From: Athripsodes cinereus
Lineage: Eukaryota; Arthropoda; Insecta; Trichoptera; Leptoceridae
Direction of reading: 5' to 3'
DNA: 64,000 bases
Assembly (NCBI GenBank): GCA_947579605.1
Contig: OX388327.1
Span: 10,403,122-10,467,121 of the forward strand
The position numbers and the translations under genes were made by a program. Below the pieces are notes generated by a model. The model was not told the origin of the DNA. It saw only the letters and a list, made by a program, of their open reading frames with translations, and made no database searches. Below, piece after piece: positions 34,301 through 46,999 of the stretch (its first letter is position 1; every line of letters begins with the position of its first letter).

Positions 34301-37300
34301 TGTATGTGCGTCTCTATCATTGTGTACATATTTCATATGCCATAAGAATTGAAATAAATATTTGTATTCCAGTATTCATTGTTAGATATGATAGGTAGAT
34401 AGAGTTTTCACTGTATGTGCGTCTCTATCATTGTGTACATATTTCATATGCCATAAGAATTGAAATAAATATTTGTATTCCAGTATTCATTGTTAGATAT
34501 GATAGGTAGATAGAGTTTTCACTGTATGTGCGTCTCTATCATTGTGTACATATTTCATATGCCATAAGAATTGAAATAAATATTTGTATTCCAGTATTCA
34601 TTGTTAGATATGATAGGTAGATAGAGTTTTCACTGTATGTGCGTCTCTATCATTGTGTACATATTTCATATGCCATAAGAATTGAAATAAATATTTGTAT
34701 TCCAGTATTCATTGTTAGATATGATAGGTAGATAGAGTTTTCACTGTATGTGCGTCTCTATCATTGTGTACATATTTCATATGCCATAAGAATTGAAATA
34801 AATATTTGTATTCCAGTATTCATTGTTAGATATGATAGGTAGATAGAGTTTTCACTGTATGTGCGTCTCTATCATTGTGTACATATTTCATATGCCATAA
34901 GAATTGAAATAAATATTTGTATTCCAGTATTCATTGTTAGATATGATAGGTAGATAGAGTTTTCACTGTATGTGCGTCTCTATCATTGTGTACATATTTC
35001 ATATGCCATAAGAATTGAAATAAATATTTGTATTCCAGTATTCATTGTTAGATATGATAGGTAGATAGAGTTTTCACTGTATGTGCGTCTCTATCATTGT
35101 GTACATATTTCATATGCCATAAGAATTGAAATAAATATTTGTATTCCAGTATTCATTGTTAGATATGATAGGTAGATAGAGTTTTCACTGTATGTGCGTC
35201 TCTATCATTGTGTACATATTTCATATGCCATAAGAATTGAAATAAATATTTGTATTCCAGTATTCATTGTTAGATATGATAGGTAGATAGAGTTTTCACT
35301 GTATGTGCGTCTCTATCATTGTGTACATATTTCATATGCCATAAGAATTGAAATAAATATTTGTATTCCAGTATTCATTGTTAGATATGATAGGTAGATA
35401 GAGTTTTCACTGTATGTGCGTCTCTATCATTGTGTACATATTTCATATGCCATAAGAATTGAAATAAATATTTGTATTCCAGTATTCATTGTTAGATATG
35501 ATAGGTAGATAGAGTTTTCACTGTATGTGCGTCTCTATCATTGTGTACATATTTCATATGCCATAAGAATTGAAATAAATATTTGTATTCCAGTATTCAT
35601 TGTTAGATATGATAGGTAGATAGAGTTTTCACTGTATGTGCGTCTCTATCATTGTGTACATATTTCATATGCCATAAGAATTGAAATAAATATTTGTATT
35701 CCAGTATTCATTGTTAGATATGATAGGTAGATAGAGTTTTCACTGTATGTGCGTCTCTATCATTGTGTACATATTTCATATGCCATAAGAATTGAAATAA
35801 ATATTTGTATTCCAGTATTCATTGTTAGATATGATAGGTAGATAGAGTTTTCACTGTATGTGCGTCTCTATCATTGTGTACATATTTCATATGCCATAAG
35901 AATTGAAATAAATATTTGTATTCCAGTATTCATTGTTAGATATGATAGGTAGATAGAGTTTTCACTGTATGTGCGTCTCTATCATTGTGTACATATTTCA
36001 TATGCCATAAGAATTGAAATAAATATTTGTATTCCAGTATTCATTGTTAGATATGATAGGTAGATAGAGTTTTCACTGTATGTGCGTCTCTATCATTGTG
36101 TACATATTTCATATGCCATAAGAATTGAAATAAATATTTGTATTCCAGTATTCATTGTTAGATATGATAGGTAGATAGAGTTTTCACTGTATGTGCGTCT
36201 CTATCATTGTGTACATATTTCATATGCCATAAGAATTGAAATAAATATTTGTATTCCAGTATTCATTGTTAGATATGATAGGTAGATAGAGTTTTCACTG
36301 TATGTGCGTCTCTATCATTGTGTACATATTTCATATGCCATAAGAATTGAAATAAATATTTGTATTCCAGTATTCATTGTTAGATATGATAGGTAGATAG
36401 AGTTTTCACTGTATGTGCGTCTCTATCATTGTGTACATATTTCATATGCCATAAGAATTGAAATAAATATTTGTATTCCAGTATTCATTGTTAGATATGA
36501 TAGGTAGATAGAGTTTTCACTGTATGTGCGTCTCTATCATTGTGTACATATTTCATATGCCATAAGAATTGAAATAAATATTTGTATTCCAGTATTCATT
36601 GTTAGATATGATAGGTAGATAGAGTTTTCACTGTATGTGCGTCTCTATCATTGTGTACATATTTCATATGCCATAAGAATTGAAATAAATATTTGTATTC
36701 CAGTATTCATTGTTAGATATGATAGGTAGATAGAGTTTTCACTGTATGTGCGTCTCTATCATTGTGTACATATTTCATATGCCATAAGAATTGAAATAAA
36801 TATTTGTATTCCAGTATTCATTGTTAGATATGATAGGTAGATAGAGTTTTCACTGTATGTGCGTCTCTATCATTGTGTACATATTTCATATGCCATAAGA
36901 ATTGAAATAAATATTTGTATTCCAGTATTCATTGTTAGATATGATAGGTAGATAGAGTTTTCACTGTATGTGCGTCTCTATCATTGTGTACATATTTCAT
37001 ATGCCATAAGAATTGAAATAAATATTTGTATTCCAGTATTCATTGTTAGATATGATAGGTAGATAGAGTTTTCACTGTATGTGCGTCTCTATCATTGTGT
37101 ACATATTTCATATGCCATAAGAATTGAAATAAATATTTGTATTCCAGTATTCATTGTTAGATATGATAGGTAGATAGAGTTTTCACTGTATGTGCGTCTC
37201 TATCATTGTGTACATATTTCATATGCCATAAGAATTGAAATAAATATTTGTATTCCAGTATTCATTGTTAGATATGATAGGTAGATAGAGTTTTCACTGT

Positions 37301-39690
37301 ATGTGCGTCTCTATCATTGTGTACATATTTCATATGCCATAAGAATTGAAATAAATATTTGTATTCCAGTATTCATTGTTAGATATGATAGGTAGATAGA
37401 GTTTTCACTGTATGTGCGTCTCTATCATTGTGTACATATTTCATATGCCATAAGAATTGAAATAAATATTTGTATTCCAGTATTCATTGTTAGATATGAT
37501 AGGTAGATAGAGTTTTCACTGTATGTGCGTCTCTATCATTGTGTACATATTTCATATGCCATAAGAATTGAAATAAATATTTGTATTCCAGTATTCATTG
37601 TTAGATATGATAGGTAGATAGAGTTTTCACTGTATGTGCGTCTCTATCATTGTGTACATATTTCATATGCCATAAGAATTGAAATAAATATTTGTATTCC
37701 AGTATTCATTGTTAGATATGATAGGTAGATAGAGTTTTCACTGTATGTGCGTCTCTATCATTGTGTACATATTTCATATGCCATAAGAATTGAAATAAAT
37801 ATTTGTATTCCAGTATTCATTGTTAGATATGATAGGTAGATAGAGTTTTCACTGTATGTGCGTCTCTATCATTGTGTACATATTTCATATGCCATAAGAA
37901 TTGAAATAAATATTTGTATTCCAGTATTCATTGTTAGATATGATAGGTAGATAGAGTTTTCACTGTATGTGCGTCTCTATCATTGTGTACATATTTCATA
38001 TGCCATAAGAATTGAAATAAATATTTGTATTCCAGTATTCATTGTTAGATATGATAGGTAGATAGAGTTTTCACTGTATGTGCGTCTCTATCATTGTGTA
38101 CATATTTCATATGCCATAAGAATTGAAATAAATATTTGTATTCCAGTATTCATTGTTAGATATGATAGGTAGATAGAGTTTTCACTGTATGTGCGTCTCT
38201 ATCATTGTGTACATATTTCATATGCCATAAGAATTGAAATAAATATTTGTATTCCAGTATTCATTGTTAGATATGATAGGTAGATAGAGTTTTCACTGTA
38301 TGTGCGTCTCTATCATTGTGTACATATTTCATATGCCATAAGAATTGAAATAAATATTTGTATTCCAGTATTCATTGTTAGATATGATAGGTAGATAGAG
38401 TTTTCACTGTATGTGCGTCTCTATCATTGTGTACATATTTCATATGCCATAAGAATTGAAATAAATATTTGTATTCCAGTATTCATTGTTAGATATGATA
38501 GGTAGATAGAGTTTTCACTGTATGTGCGTCTCTATCATTGTGTACATATTTCATATGCCATAAGAATTGAAATAAATATTTGTATTCCAGTATTCATTGT
38601 TAGATATGATAGGTAGATAGAGTTTTCACTGTATGTGCGTCTCTATCATTGTGTACATATTTCATATGCCATAAGAATTGAAATAAATATTTGTATTCCA
38701 GTATTCATTGTTAGATATGATAGGTAGATAGAGTTTTCACTGTATGTGCGTCTCTATCATTGTGTACATATTTCATATGCCATAAGAATTGAAATAAATA
38801 TTTGTATTCCAGTATTCATTGTTAGATATGATAGGTAGATAGAGTTTTCACTGTATGTGCGTCTCTATCATTGTGTACATATTTCATATGCCATAAGAAT
38901 TGAAATAAATATTTGGTTTTTTTTTTCACTTATTTTAGAGGCATCAACTATGTAACAATTTCTAGACATTTTTAAATAAAATATTTAAACTTGAATTACA
39001 ATGTTTATTTGTTACATTAATTTAAATTACTTTGTTTTGTCACATTAATCAATATTTGTGTTAAGGAAATATTTTTCGTAAGATGGTGTTTATAATCCCA
39101 GTAGTATTATTTTTAGTTGGCTTAAGAGTCCAACAATTTTCCAATGGCCACAGAAACATATTGAAATGTTGCTACCAGTCAATTGTGCTGTGTTGTGTGT
39201 ATAACCTATGTTGGTATAAACTACAATATGATGAGAAAAGCAATATTGAGGAAAGGGAAGGCTTTGGGTCTCAGTGTTGCGATGACAAGTGATATAATGG
39301 AGTGACTTAGGAGGATACTTACGTAGCTCCAACTGTTTTAAGCTTTAAGAATTGTGGTGTGAACTGATAACGAACAAATCTCCCAGCATTGGGATCCATA
39401 GGCTCCTCGGGGGTTTCTTCATTACCTCCTTCACTCTCCTTCTCGCCGTTTCCTTCACAAGGAGGTTTAGCAATCTCAAAGAGCACTGTGCCTGTTTCCA
39501 GATCTCTTATTTTAAAGCGCGTAAAGTCTATATCGTATATATTCGCTTCAGGACTACAGAGATAATTCTCTGTAATGCTTGTGAGTCGCAAAACATCGTC
39601 GGGTGTTATACTGGAGACCACTATGTCTTCATTTGATTCTAAGGAACGGTTTGCGTTGAGCGGACCACATTTTTTACTAATTACACTCAT
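31392..39690 (-). CDS. unc119: UNC119 lipid-binding chaperone
   Basis: Three exons: 39690-39323, 32059-31887, 31507-31392; the phases agree (2, then 1) and the protein is 218 aa. It carries [87 protein letters not shown] and the C-terminal [11 protein letters not shown], the full GMP-PDE-delta-like immunoglobulin sandwich that binds the acyl group of N-myristoylated proteins and carries them to cilia and neuronal membranes. An acidic insert of about 20 residues ([15 protein letters not shown]) lies before DPNAGRF. The chosen ATG is followed by a divergent N-terminus ([11 protein letters not shown]), which is usual for the family. Intron 1 is 7.3 kb, mostly one tandem array. No break is seen. 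Confidence 0.95.
32060..33568. other. UNC119 intron 1, right of the array: no gene seen
   Basis: AT-rich intron sequence. The short reading at 32145-32357 matches nothing recognisable. Confidence 0.5.
33569..38913. repeat. tandem array, 48 units of 111 bp
   Basis: Units begin TGTATTCCAGTATTCATTG and end GAATTGAAATAAATATT. Starts fall at 33569, 33680, 33808, then every 111 bases from 33919 to 38803. Unit 2 is 128 bp because a 17-bp piece (AGTTTTCACTGTATG region) is doubled; unit 3 has one substitution (CACTGGATG for CACTGTATG). The remaining units read as identical by eye, so the array is recently amplified or homogenised. Each unit holds a GATAGAG..CTCTATC stem (18-nt loop) and AATAAA. Although 111 is divisible by three, every frame contains stops. 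It lies wholly in UNC119 intron 1. Confidence 0.97.
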
Positions 39691-41894
39691 TGTTTTAAAT
39701 TAATTAAATAATGTGTTAGTCGTGTTATTCACACAACGTCGAAATTCCTATAAAGCACTTTGCAATTTATTACTATCAAATTAATTGATCCGAAAATTAA
39801 TCGAACACAAACGTCAAACCTGAAAAACTGACAATTCATTGAATGGAATGACAGAATCACATACGGAACGCCGACCAATGCAACATAATTAATGTACAAA
39901 TAATGTTTCCAACGATGCGTAAATCGTGTAAACAACTATTTAAAGAAAAACAAGTCGATAAATAATTAGATTAAAATGATTCTCACAAACGAGATGGTTA
40001 CATAAATTCGATAAAGGTTTGTTTTTAGATTCGTCTCTTTTCATTGCATGACACCAAACCACTTTTTTTTTACAAATAATTTATTTGGTATCATAAAAAA
40101 TGTATTTGTAGATCTTGGTACTACATAATATATGTAGGACCTTTTTGGAGACATTTTGTATCTTATTTGTATTTCGGAGATATTAAAAAATCGAATTCAA
40201 ACACCATGCGACCGCTGCCTCATAGGTATTACGATAAACATCAGTCAGGCTATTGATGGTCTATTGGGCTATTTGGCATCACTATCACAATGATTAATGA
40301 CGCGCCTTCTATATGAGTGCTTACAAATTGTGATTTTATTTATCAAAATAATAAAAAAATATATATGTTTTTACCAAAATATAATCGATATTTAACCTTT
40401 TTCTACTAATTAATGTTTATCTCAGAATATTCCCCACTGCAAGTTCTTTATTGATGTTTGGAAAATGAAAAAGATAAAATTATACCTACCTACATACAAT
40501 TATTGACACATTTTAATTTATAAATATTGCCCTGATTATTCAGCAAACAGGAGTGTATTGATATAGATCTGTTATCTGTAGTACACCTGTGCACATTTCT
40601 TAATCTTTATTAAGTAACTAAAATCAATATCACCGCATTACTTGTAAACATGAGTAACTCATGATTTGTGCATGTCAATAAATTTTAACAATGTTATACT
40701 TATCTATGTTCATAGAGTATAATAATATTATATTAATATTATGTTGAAATAATATTTGCATGATAGGTATTGATAGATCTCTTTATCTCTCTTTGAGTAA
40801 TTATCTGCATACATTGTATAGTATATACTCATAGATACATAATATATTTTATATCCTTAACTTGTACATGCAACTATGGAAAGTTAAAAATAAAAATATA
40901 TAATATTAAATGGCATCCCACAGAGCCAGCAAAGTTCCTCGAAGTGAAGTAAATCAAATATTCCTAAATTAGTATTTCACAAATTGATACTCCTAAATCA
41001 ACCTATATTGTATGGACTAGCAAAGGAAAATTAATAATGTGACCACACTAATTCTGAAACCATAATAATTTCATAGCAATAAAAACAAGGGTTTATTCAA
41101 AAAGGTATGTTCATATCTCATTTGAGTCCCTCATCCATGATAATTAGAAGTGCACCTTTTTACAACAATGACTGCCTATCATCACAGTTTGTTTATATTC
41201 TGTTCTTGTAGGTACAATATATATACATTTTGATCAAAAGTGTAAACTCTTCTTCTTGAAAAATGTCTTTGCCATCAAAGATATACTAGATAGGTAATTC
41301 AAAGAAAAAATCGGTCCTACAGCCGATCAAATTTTACAGCCAGTTTTAAACCAGCGTCCGTTGAGACGGTTTGTTAGACAGCGCATAACCATTATCATCT
41401 CAATGATATAGAGTGAGACAGCATAATATTATTATTGTTATTATTAATGCGTTAAGTTGGAACACGAATATTCCGCAATAATTCACTGAATTGCAGGTCT
41501 AGTATATCTATGTTTGCCATCAATATTCTAAATATACATCATACCTGATCTTTCAAAATGTTCACCTTTTTTCACATATATAATTATACAAGTTTTGCCC
41601 ATAACATTAGTTATTTAGGTATCCATAAATAATGTAAATGCCAAAATTTTCCGAATACGTGAGCACCTCATAAAATAAATTGATTACAATTACTTTCCAT
41701 AAATCACACATAAACAGGTCATATAATTTTGAAATCAATCATATAATTTTATAGTGGATAATGGATAAATGATGTTGAAACAAAAACTACCAACTGCAGC
41801 AGTACTGAAAATTGTTTTGCAATCAATAATGTGTAGAACCTTTATTTCATCATATCTTTGATTTTTTTTTCATAGTTACAAAATCACTACATGT
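39691..41894. other. no gene seen; UNC119 upstream region
   Basis: AT-rich intergenic DNA between the divergent UNC119 (minus) and NPC2-like cluster (plus). The UNC119 promoter should lie in its first few hundred bases, but no box could be assigned. Confidence 0.5.
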
Positions 41895-42012
41895 TCGGTG
41901 AAGTCCCTACACAGAATAGCTGTCCTACTCTTTTCTGTATTTTTTCGAGTGTCATGTAAAAGGAAGATGCTCGTAAAACATCACAAATAAGAATGCCACC
42001 TCTCCTGAATGT
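41895..42012 (+). repeat. partial copy of family X
   Basis: CCTACTCTTTTCTGTATTTT, TCGAGTGTCATGTAAAAGGA and GCCACCTCTCCTGAATGTG match the family's blocks in order, with an internal deletion. Confidence 0.6.
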
Positions 42013-42270
42013 GTTACTTTTTTATGCCAAAGAGCAGAAGATTTATTTCATTAGTGCACTGACTACCACACAAACAAAATCACAAAAAGAAATATTTATA
42101 AATTACAAAGATAGAGAGGATCTACAGCAAGATTAAAAAGACAAATTTTGAAATGAATTTGAGTAAAAAAAAAAAATTATTATTAGGTATTTATATTTAA
42201 ACAAATATTATAGGACTGACTTTACAAGGCTTTCAAAGATAGAGTATATTGAATTACCAAAATACAAAGC

Positions 42271-42277
42271 TATAAAA
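42271..42277 (+). promoter_or_regulatory. TATA box of the first NPC2-like gene
   Basis: TATAAAA stands 41 bases before the first ATG (42318) and 56 before the second (42333), about the spacing seen in the paralogues. The GATA/TGATTA module of the other three genes is not seen here. Confidence 0.45.
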
Positions 42278-42317
42278 ATTATCAACAATAGTGAATTTTC
42301 TAAATCCAAAATTACAA

Positions 42318-43886
42318 ATGTTTTTAGCAATAATGCAATACGTAGGTCAGACTACTCTATTTGTTTTAGTGTTTATTTTAATATCTTCAATAACTTCTGT
42401 TAAAGTTACCAAGTGTGAGTTAATTTTTTTTTTGTCTTGTAGACCACTTGCCATGTTTTAGCCGTTTTGGAGAAAATTTTACGATTTAGCTTGCAGGCAA
42501 AATTTCTATCCCCCAATGCCAGATTATCAATTTTGTAAAAGAATTTTAATGTTTCACAATCTTAACGGTTTTATTAAGGAATATTTTAGAAAAATAGAAC
42601 TCGGTTATTCCATTCATTGAAAAAATAATGGAGCTCGTTTACATTTCACAGACTCTCAGTTCTTTTTACTGCTCAGACGGACTCCTTACAAGTCATTGTT
42701 GATCCCTAGGAATCAATATAGACAACTTTGGGTATCAATAATACAATCATGTCATCACCAAAAACTAGGGTAATCAGTTGATTAATCACAACTAACAAAA
42801 ATGCAAGTCTTCTTATCTGTTTCATAAAAAATATATTTAGGATGGATTAAAAAATAAACACACACAAAATTGGAAACAATGGAATACCTAACTAATGAAA
42901 CATTTCAATCTCGTTGAAATAAATTAAATAAAAAATTTAATATGATTTTCTTTTTAATCTTTTCTAGTAATAATTATAATGTTTTACATATTTTTTTTTA
43001 TTTTACTTCTCACTTTTAATGTATGGTAATTCGTAAAAAAAACACAATCAAATCAACTATTTCCAAAACTAAAATATCACTTCAGAAAAGTATTTCTCGC
43101 AGGAACCTACACACATTTTGATTATTATTATTTTGAAGGCAAGACAGGAGCACTTCCATCAATGGTGAACATAGATGGATGTTCTGAAGAGCCATGTGAA
43201 TTCCATAATGGTGACATAGCAGACATGATTATAGCTTTTGAATCACGTAAGAACTTACCAAATCTTGCATTTTCATTTTTTCTTAAGTATGAAGCTAAAT
43301 TCTAACAAAATATGTGTTTGACTTCAGCTTTCAGCACCAAAGAGTTGACTCCAGTTGTGAAAGTTCCATTGGGAATATTAACAATGTCTCTTACTGTACC
43401 TGAGATGCTTAGAAATGCATGTGAACAAATCAGAAATAAGTGTCCTATTGAAAAAGGACAAAATACTACTTATCATGTGCAAGTGCCTCTAAGTAGAATG
43501 CCAAGGGTAAGTTATAGTCATTATTATTATAATCACTTAGATTATTGCAAACTGTGGTGCACCCGGTAAAGAATTGATCTCTCACTCTTGTCCGTAAGTT
43601 TTCAACTGTAAAATGGCAGGTGTTTGAAAAAATTAAGCCATTTAAATCTCAAATTCAGTGATGAGGTTTGCCACCCATCCTGAATATCTTAATTTTTTGT
43701 TGGCACAGAGAAGACAGCTTGCATGTTTATTACATGGCTATCCCACTTTTGGGATGTGCCGTGTACAAATGTTTCATATGAATTTTGAATGCTTGTTTTC
43801 AGATTGGAGGTATTTTGGAATTTGCATTGAAGGGTGAAAATGAACAGATCTTAACTTGCTTCAGATTAAAATGTGAAATCAAATGA
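42318..43886 (+). CDS. NPC2-like ML-domain protein, paralogue 1
   Basis: Exons 42318-42414, 43139-43246, 43328-43506, 43803-43886 (phases 1,1,0). Starting at the second ATG (42333) gives 150 aa, the usual NPC2 length; the ATG at 42318 would add five residues. The N-terminus (TTLFVLVFILISSITS) is a signal peptide, so the product is secreted or lysosomal. The ML domain shows Cys at the exon 1/2 join, DGCSEEPC, RNAC, NKC and LTC, plus an extra Cys near the end (LKCEIK). NPC2 proteins carry sterols or other lipids in a beta-sandwich pocket. Exon 4 ends at ..LKCEIK, shorter than the paralogues' tails. It is the most divergent of the four. Exon 1 was identified from its signal peptide, phase and GTGAGT donor. 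Confidence 0.85.
43552..43785 (+). repeat. fuller copy of family X
   Basis: In NPC2-like intron 3 (paralogue 1). Shows the block order AGAATTGATCTCTCACTCTT, GTAAGTTTTCAACTG, GATGAGGTTTGCCACCCATC, CTGAATATCTTAATTTTTTG, GGCACAGAGAAGACAGCTTG, CATGTTTATTACATGGC, TTGGGATGTGCCGTG. Confidence 0.65.
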
Positions 43887-44141
43887 AATATTATTTCTGT
43901 TACACAAAATACGAACCATAGTGTTTTATTTTTGAACCTTCCCAACTGAATATATACTTACTTCCAAATTGGTATTTAAGTGTCTTCCAGTCTGACATAC
44001 ATGTACGATTTTTTAAATCCATTTCTTTCCATTATTAATTACAGCTATGTAAGGGTTAAAAAAAATCGACAAATGAGATTAATCTCATCAATCAAATTAA
44101 GATTGAAAGTAACACCTGACATATTATATCATCTTTCAATC

Positions 44142-44212
44142 TGATAATCAAATGTGATTAAGTGAAACGAATTAAATGTGATTAAGTGTAAGCATCTAGG
44201 GACTATATAAAG
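44142..44212 (+). promoter_or_regulatory. promoter module of NPC2-like paralogue 2
   Basis: TGATAATCAAATGTGATTAA is followed by a second AAATGTGATTAAGTG (44174-44188) and TATATAAAG at 44204-44212, 66 bases before the ATG. Related modules stand before paralogues 3 and 4. TGATAA/TTATCA is a GATA-factor site; insect GATA factors drive gut and fat-body genes (inference). Confidence 0.6.
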
Positions 44213-44277
44213 AAAAGAATTGCTCTCATCACTAAGCAGATACTTGTATCACCCCTAAGCAACTTCGCACGGATATC

Positions 44278-44413
44278 ATGGCAGACTTCAGAACTATTGT
44301 GGTAGTCACACTACTGACATTGGTTTCATACTCAACATGTTTAAAACCCAACAAATGTAAGTTCCATTTATCCTTAATTGTTAATGAAAGGAAACGGGAT
44401 TATTTCACTCAAA

Positions 44414-44446
<33 letters not shown>

Positions 44447-46941
44447 GATTTACAATCCATTGGATTGGTCTGCAACGAGTTTGGTTTTTCCATTCAGCTC
44501 TACGTATGAGCCACAGTTCAAATCCCTCTTCAGTTGGTCCATATATGCGTCTCTTGGTCGGCCTCTGCCATTTGTCTCCTCGGTCTTACCCTCCGCGATG
44601 GCGATGAGTAGTCCTGGGTGCCTGATGTTGTGGCCAATCCAGTTAGCTCGTTGTTGGCTGATTCTCTTAAGGAGTTGCCTTATTTCGCCTACCCTGGTTA
44701 ATACTTCTTCGTTTTCGACGTGCTCCGACCAATGGATCTTAAGCATGCGTCTGTAGCACCACATTTCAAAGGCCGCCAACCGTCCGCTTTCACTCTTGCT
44801 GATGGTGGTAATACTTACACTCAAAGTAATTTTGTATTAATCAAGCTATTTTTTCACCATTATAATTCAATGGCTGAGAGCACAGATGTTGTAAATGCAG
44901 TTTTTACCGAAAATGATTTATATACGCATGCGAATCTATATCATCTGAAGTATGTTATGTAGGAATATTATTGCGTAACTCTGTCATTGACGAGATATTT
45001 AACAAAAACTATGTGTGGTAAGTACTAAATGGTATCGCATCTCAAACTTTCTACTTTGATTATCTCAAAACTATGAAAACTGCACTTACAACATCTGTGC
45101 TCTAAAAATTTGCATAAAAAGTTATTTTGAACCTATTGTACCCTTGTATTTATTTATTCATTCTTTACTGTACATTGACTTTACCTAAATAAAATTGAAA
45201 CTAAGTGACCAGGAGTATATTAGAGTATTCTCAACCATTAGTCAATCAACGAATATATGTTTCCATTCGTACATGCATTACAGATGATTACATAAAAATA
45301 TAATTTGTCTTGCAGATGTTGATTTTAAGCCAAAATATTTCAACAATAATCCATACCAATTGATTAAATAAACCATTAATAATCAAGCCAAATATAATAA
45401 CTTAATTTACAGGTAATAGCGGAGGGCCCCTGCCTTTGACACTTGTAGTAGAGGGATGCACAGAAGAACCATGTATTATGTATAATGGACGTGGTGCTAA
45501 AATGAACATAACATTTGAAAGCTGTAAGTTCCATAATTTTTAGTATTTATAGGATTATATGGAAGATATGAATGATGCTTTATAAATTTTCCACAAGTTT
45601 CAGATTATTGTAATAGATTTACAAATTTTTCAGATCATACTGAATGTTTCTAGTTTAACAGGACTTCACAGCCAGAATTTAATTTGAAATCGTTAAGTAA
45701 TCTTAAAAATGGTTGCGTAAAATCATGTGACAATTTCGAGTTCCCTACCTATCAAGGGCTCTTAACGCAAAGTAAAAAAGAATATTAATTTATGTAAAAA
45801 AGTACTTCTTTAATTACATTGTCAGAACTCTTCTGCATAAATTAAACTGTATTTTTACAAAATAAAATCAATAAAATTTATTTTGTTAATACACACATTT
45901 TATTGTGCAAGTAGATGCCCAATGTTAATCATTGAGCAAAGAGCTGAAATGTTAAATAGGATAAACAAAAGCAGAAAAATATGCCTGGATCATTCTGATA
46001 ATGTCCATACAATAATGATTTTGAATGTTTTCAGTAACCGCAACAAAAACACTAGAAGTTAAGGTCCAGGCCTTCCTAGGGCCTGTTGTAGTAGATTATC
46101 CAATGCCAGGTGACTTGGGAAATGCCTGCAACTATCTGCTTAATGGAAAGTGTCCCCTTGAGAAAGGACAGATTCTGGTTTACAACTTGAACATGCCACT
46201 CGACTACCCAACGGTAAGACACATCAGCACCTTTTACTATTAATTCATATTTATATATATCTTTTAAATTATGTTTAATTACTATGCAACACTCAGAAAG
46301 AACTAGCAGTACAGTATACAGAAAACAAACATTTATAGCCAATAGCTTCTAACAGTTACTTCAATTGTTATTTCTGTTCAATATATTTTTTAAATAATTC
46401 TATTTGTGATGATGATGAAAATGATGACTATATTTCATTAACTTTTTGATTCACATACTAAAAATAATATTTGCAATATGTATAATGTTTATTACTAATT
46501 TGAACTAAAATCTGCTTCATCTTGGTGTTGCAAAATAGTTACCTTGTAAACAAATAAAGGCAAATTACACTGACAGAAGACAATAGTAAAGCAAACTTTT
46601 GCACATTCACACCATCACAACATTTCCCACTAGTGGGGTAGCCACCGGACCAACTGCACATAACAAACATGCAAGTCGTCTTCTCCGTGCCAATGGAAGT
46701 TAAGACATTCAGGATGGGTGGCATATTTCATCACTGAACTGAAGATATTAAATGTCTGAAATGTTGTGTTTTATGAATTTTTTATAGCTTTTTTTTATTT
46801 GTATTTATATATTTATTACAGATACCTGTCACCTTAGAGTTTTCACTAGTAGCTGATAACAAGGTGGTTTTCCAATGTTTCCGACTCAGAATTGTTGTGA
46901 GGAATCCACCAAGAAGACAGGCTGTACCCAGCATAGAATAG
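44278..46941 (+). CDS. NPC2-like ML-domain protein, paralogue 2
   Basis: Exons 44278-44356, 45413-45523, 46035-46213, 46822-46941 (phases 1,1,0), 162 aa. A signal peptide (FRTIVVVTLLTLVSYSTC) precedes the ML domain with the six NPC2 cysteines: K-C at the exon 1/2 join, VEGCTEEPC, GNACNYLLNGKC and VFQCFRLRI. This fits disulfides C1-C6, C2-C3, C4-C5 of the family. NITFES is a potential N-glycosylation site. A basic tail (VRNPPRRQAVPSIE) follows. Likely secreted lipid or sterol carrier; in insects such paralogues also serve in odour reception and immunity. Intron 1 contains a reversed retrotransposon fragment and a MITE. Confidence 0.95.
44415..44444. repeat. TA microsatellite
   Basis: Run of TA dinucleotides adjoining the 3' end of the reversed retrotransposon fragment; likely its simple-repeat tail. 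Confidence 0.9.
44445..44824 (-). mobile_element. 3' fragment of non-LTR retrotransposon, same family as 62-830
   Basis: The minus strand reads ISKSESGRLAAFEMWCYRRM, LKIHWSEHVENEEVLTRV and GRGRPRDAYMDQLKRDLNCG, nearly identical to the 62-830 copy but without its internal stop; a short deletion removes the KRLAENRDEWRR segment before the end. 5'-truncated to about 380 bp, with the TA run as tail. Lies in intron 1 of NPC2-like paralogue 2. Confidence 0.85.
44879..45103. mobile_element. short TIR element (MITE), 225 bp
   Basis: Ends are inverted: AGAGCACAGATGTTGTAAAT at left, AGAGCACAGATGTTGTAAGT as reverse complement at right, continuing GCAGTTTT on both. One difference in the first 28 bases. 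No clear target duplication. In intron 1 of paralogue 2. Confidence 0.75.
46600..46760 (-). repeat. copy of family X, reversed
   Basis: ACCATCACAACATTTCCCAC, GTAGCCACCGGACCAACTGC, GCAAGTCGTCTTCTCCGTGC and CATTCAGGATGGGTGGCATA are the reverse complement of the family's right part. In intron 3 of NPC2-like paralogue 2. Confidence 0.65.
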
Positions 46942-46991
46942 ATTTTCTAAAAGAATAATTAAATATAGTATGTTACTTATACTACAAAAAC

Positions 46992-46997
46992 AATAAA
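46992..46997 (+). terminator. poly(A) signal of NPC2-like paralogue 2
   Basis: AATAAA 51 bases after the stop codon. Confidence 0.5.
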
Positions 46998-46999
46998 TG

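Noticed and set aside
33569..38913. CRISPR-like appearance (regular repeats)
   Set aside because: Units are contiguous with no variable spacers, and the context is a eukaryotic intron.
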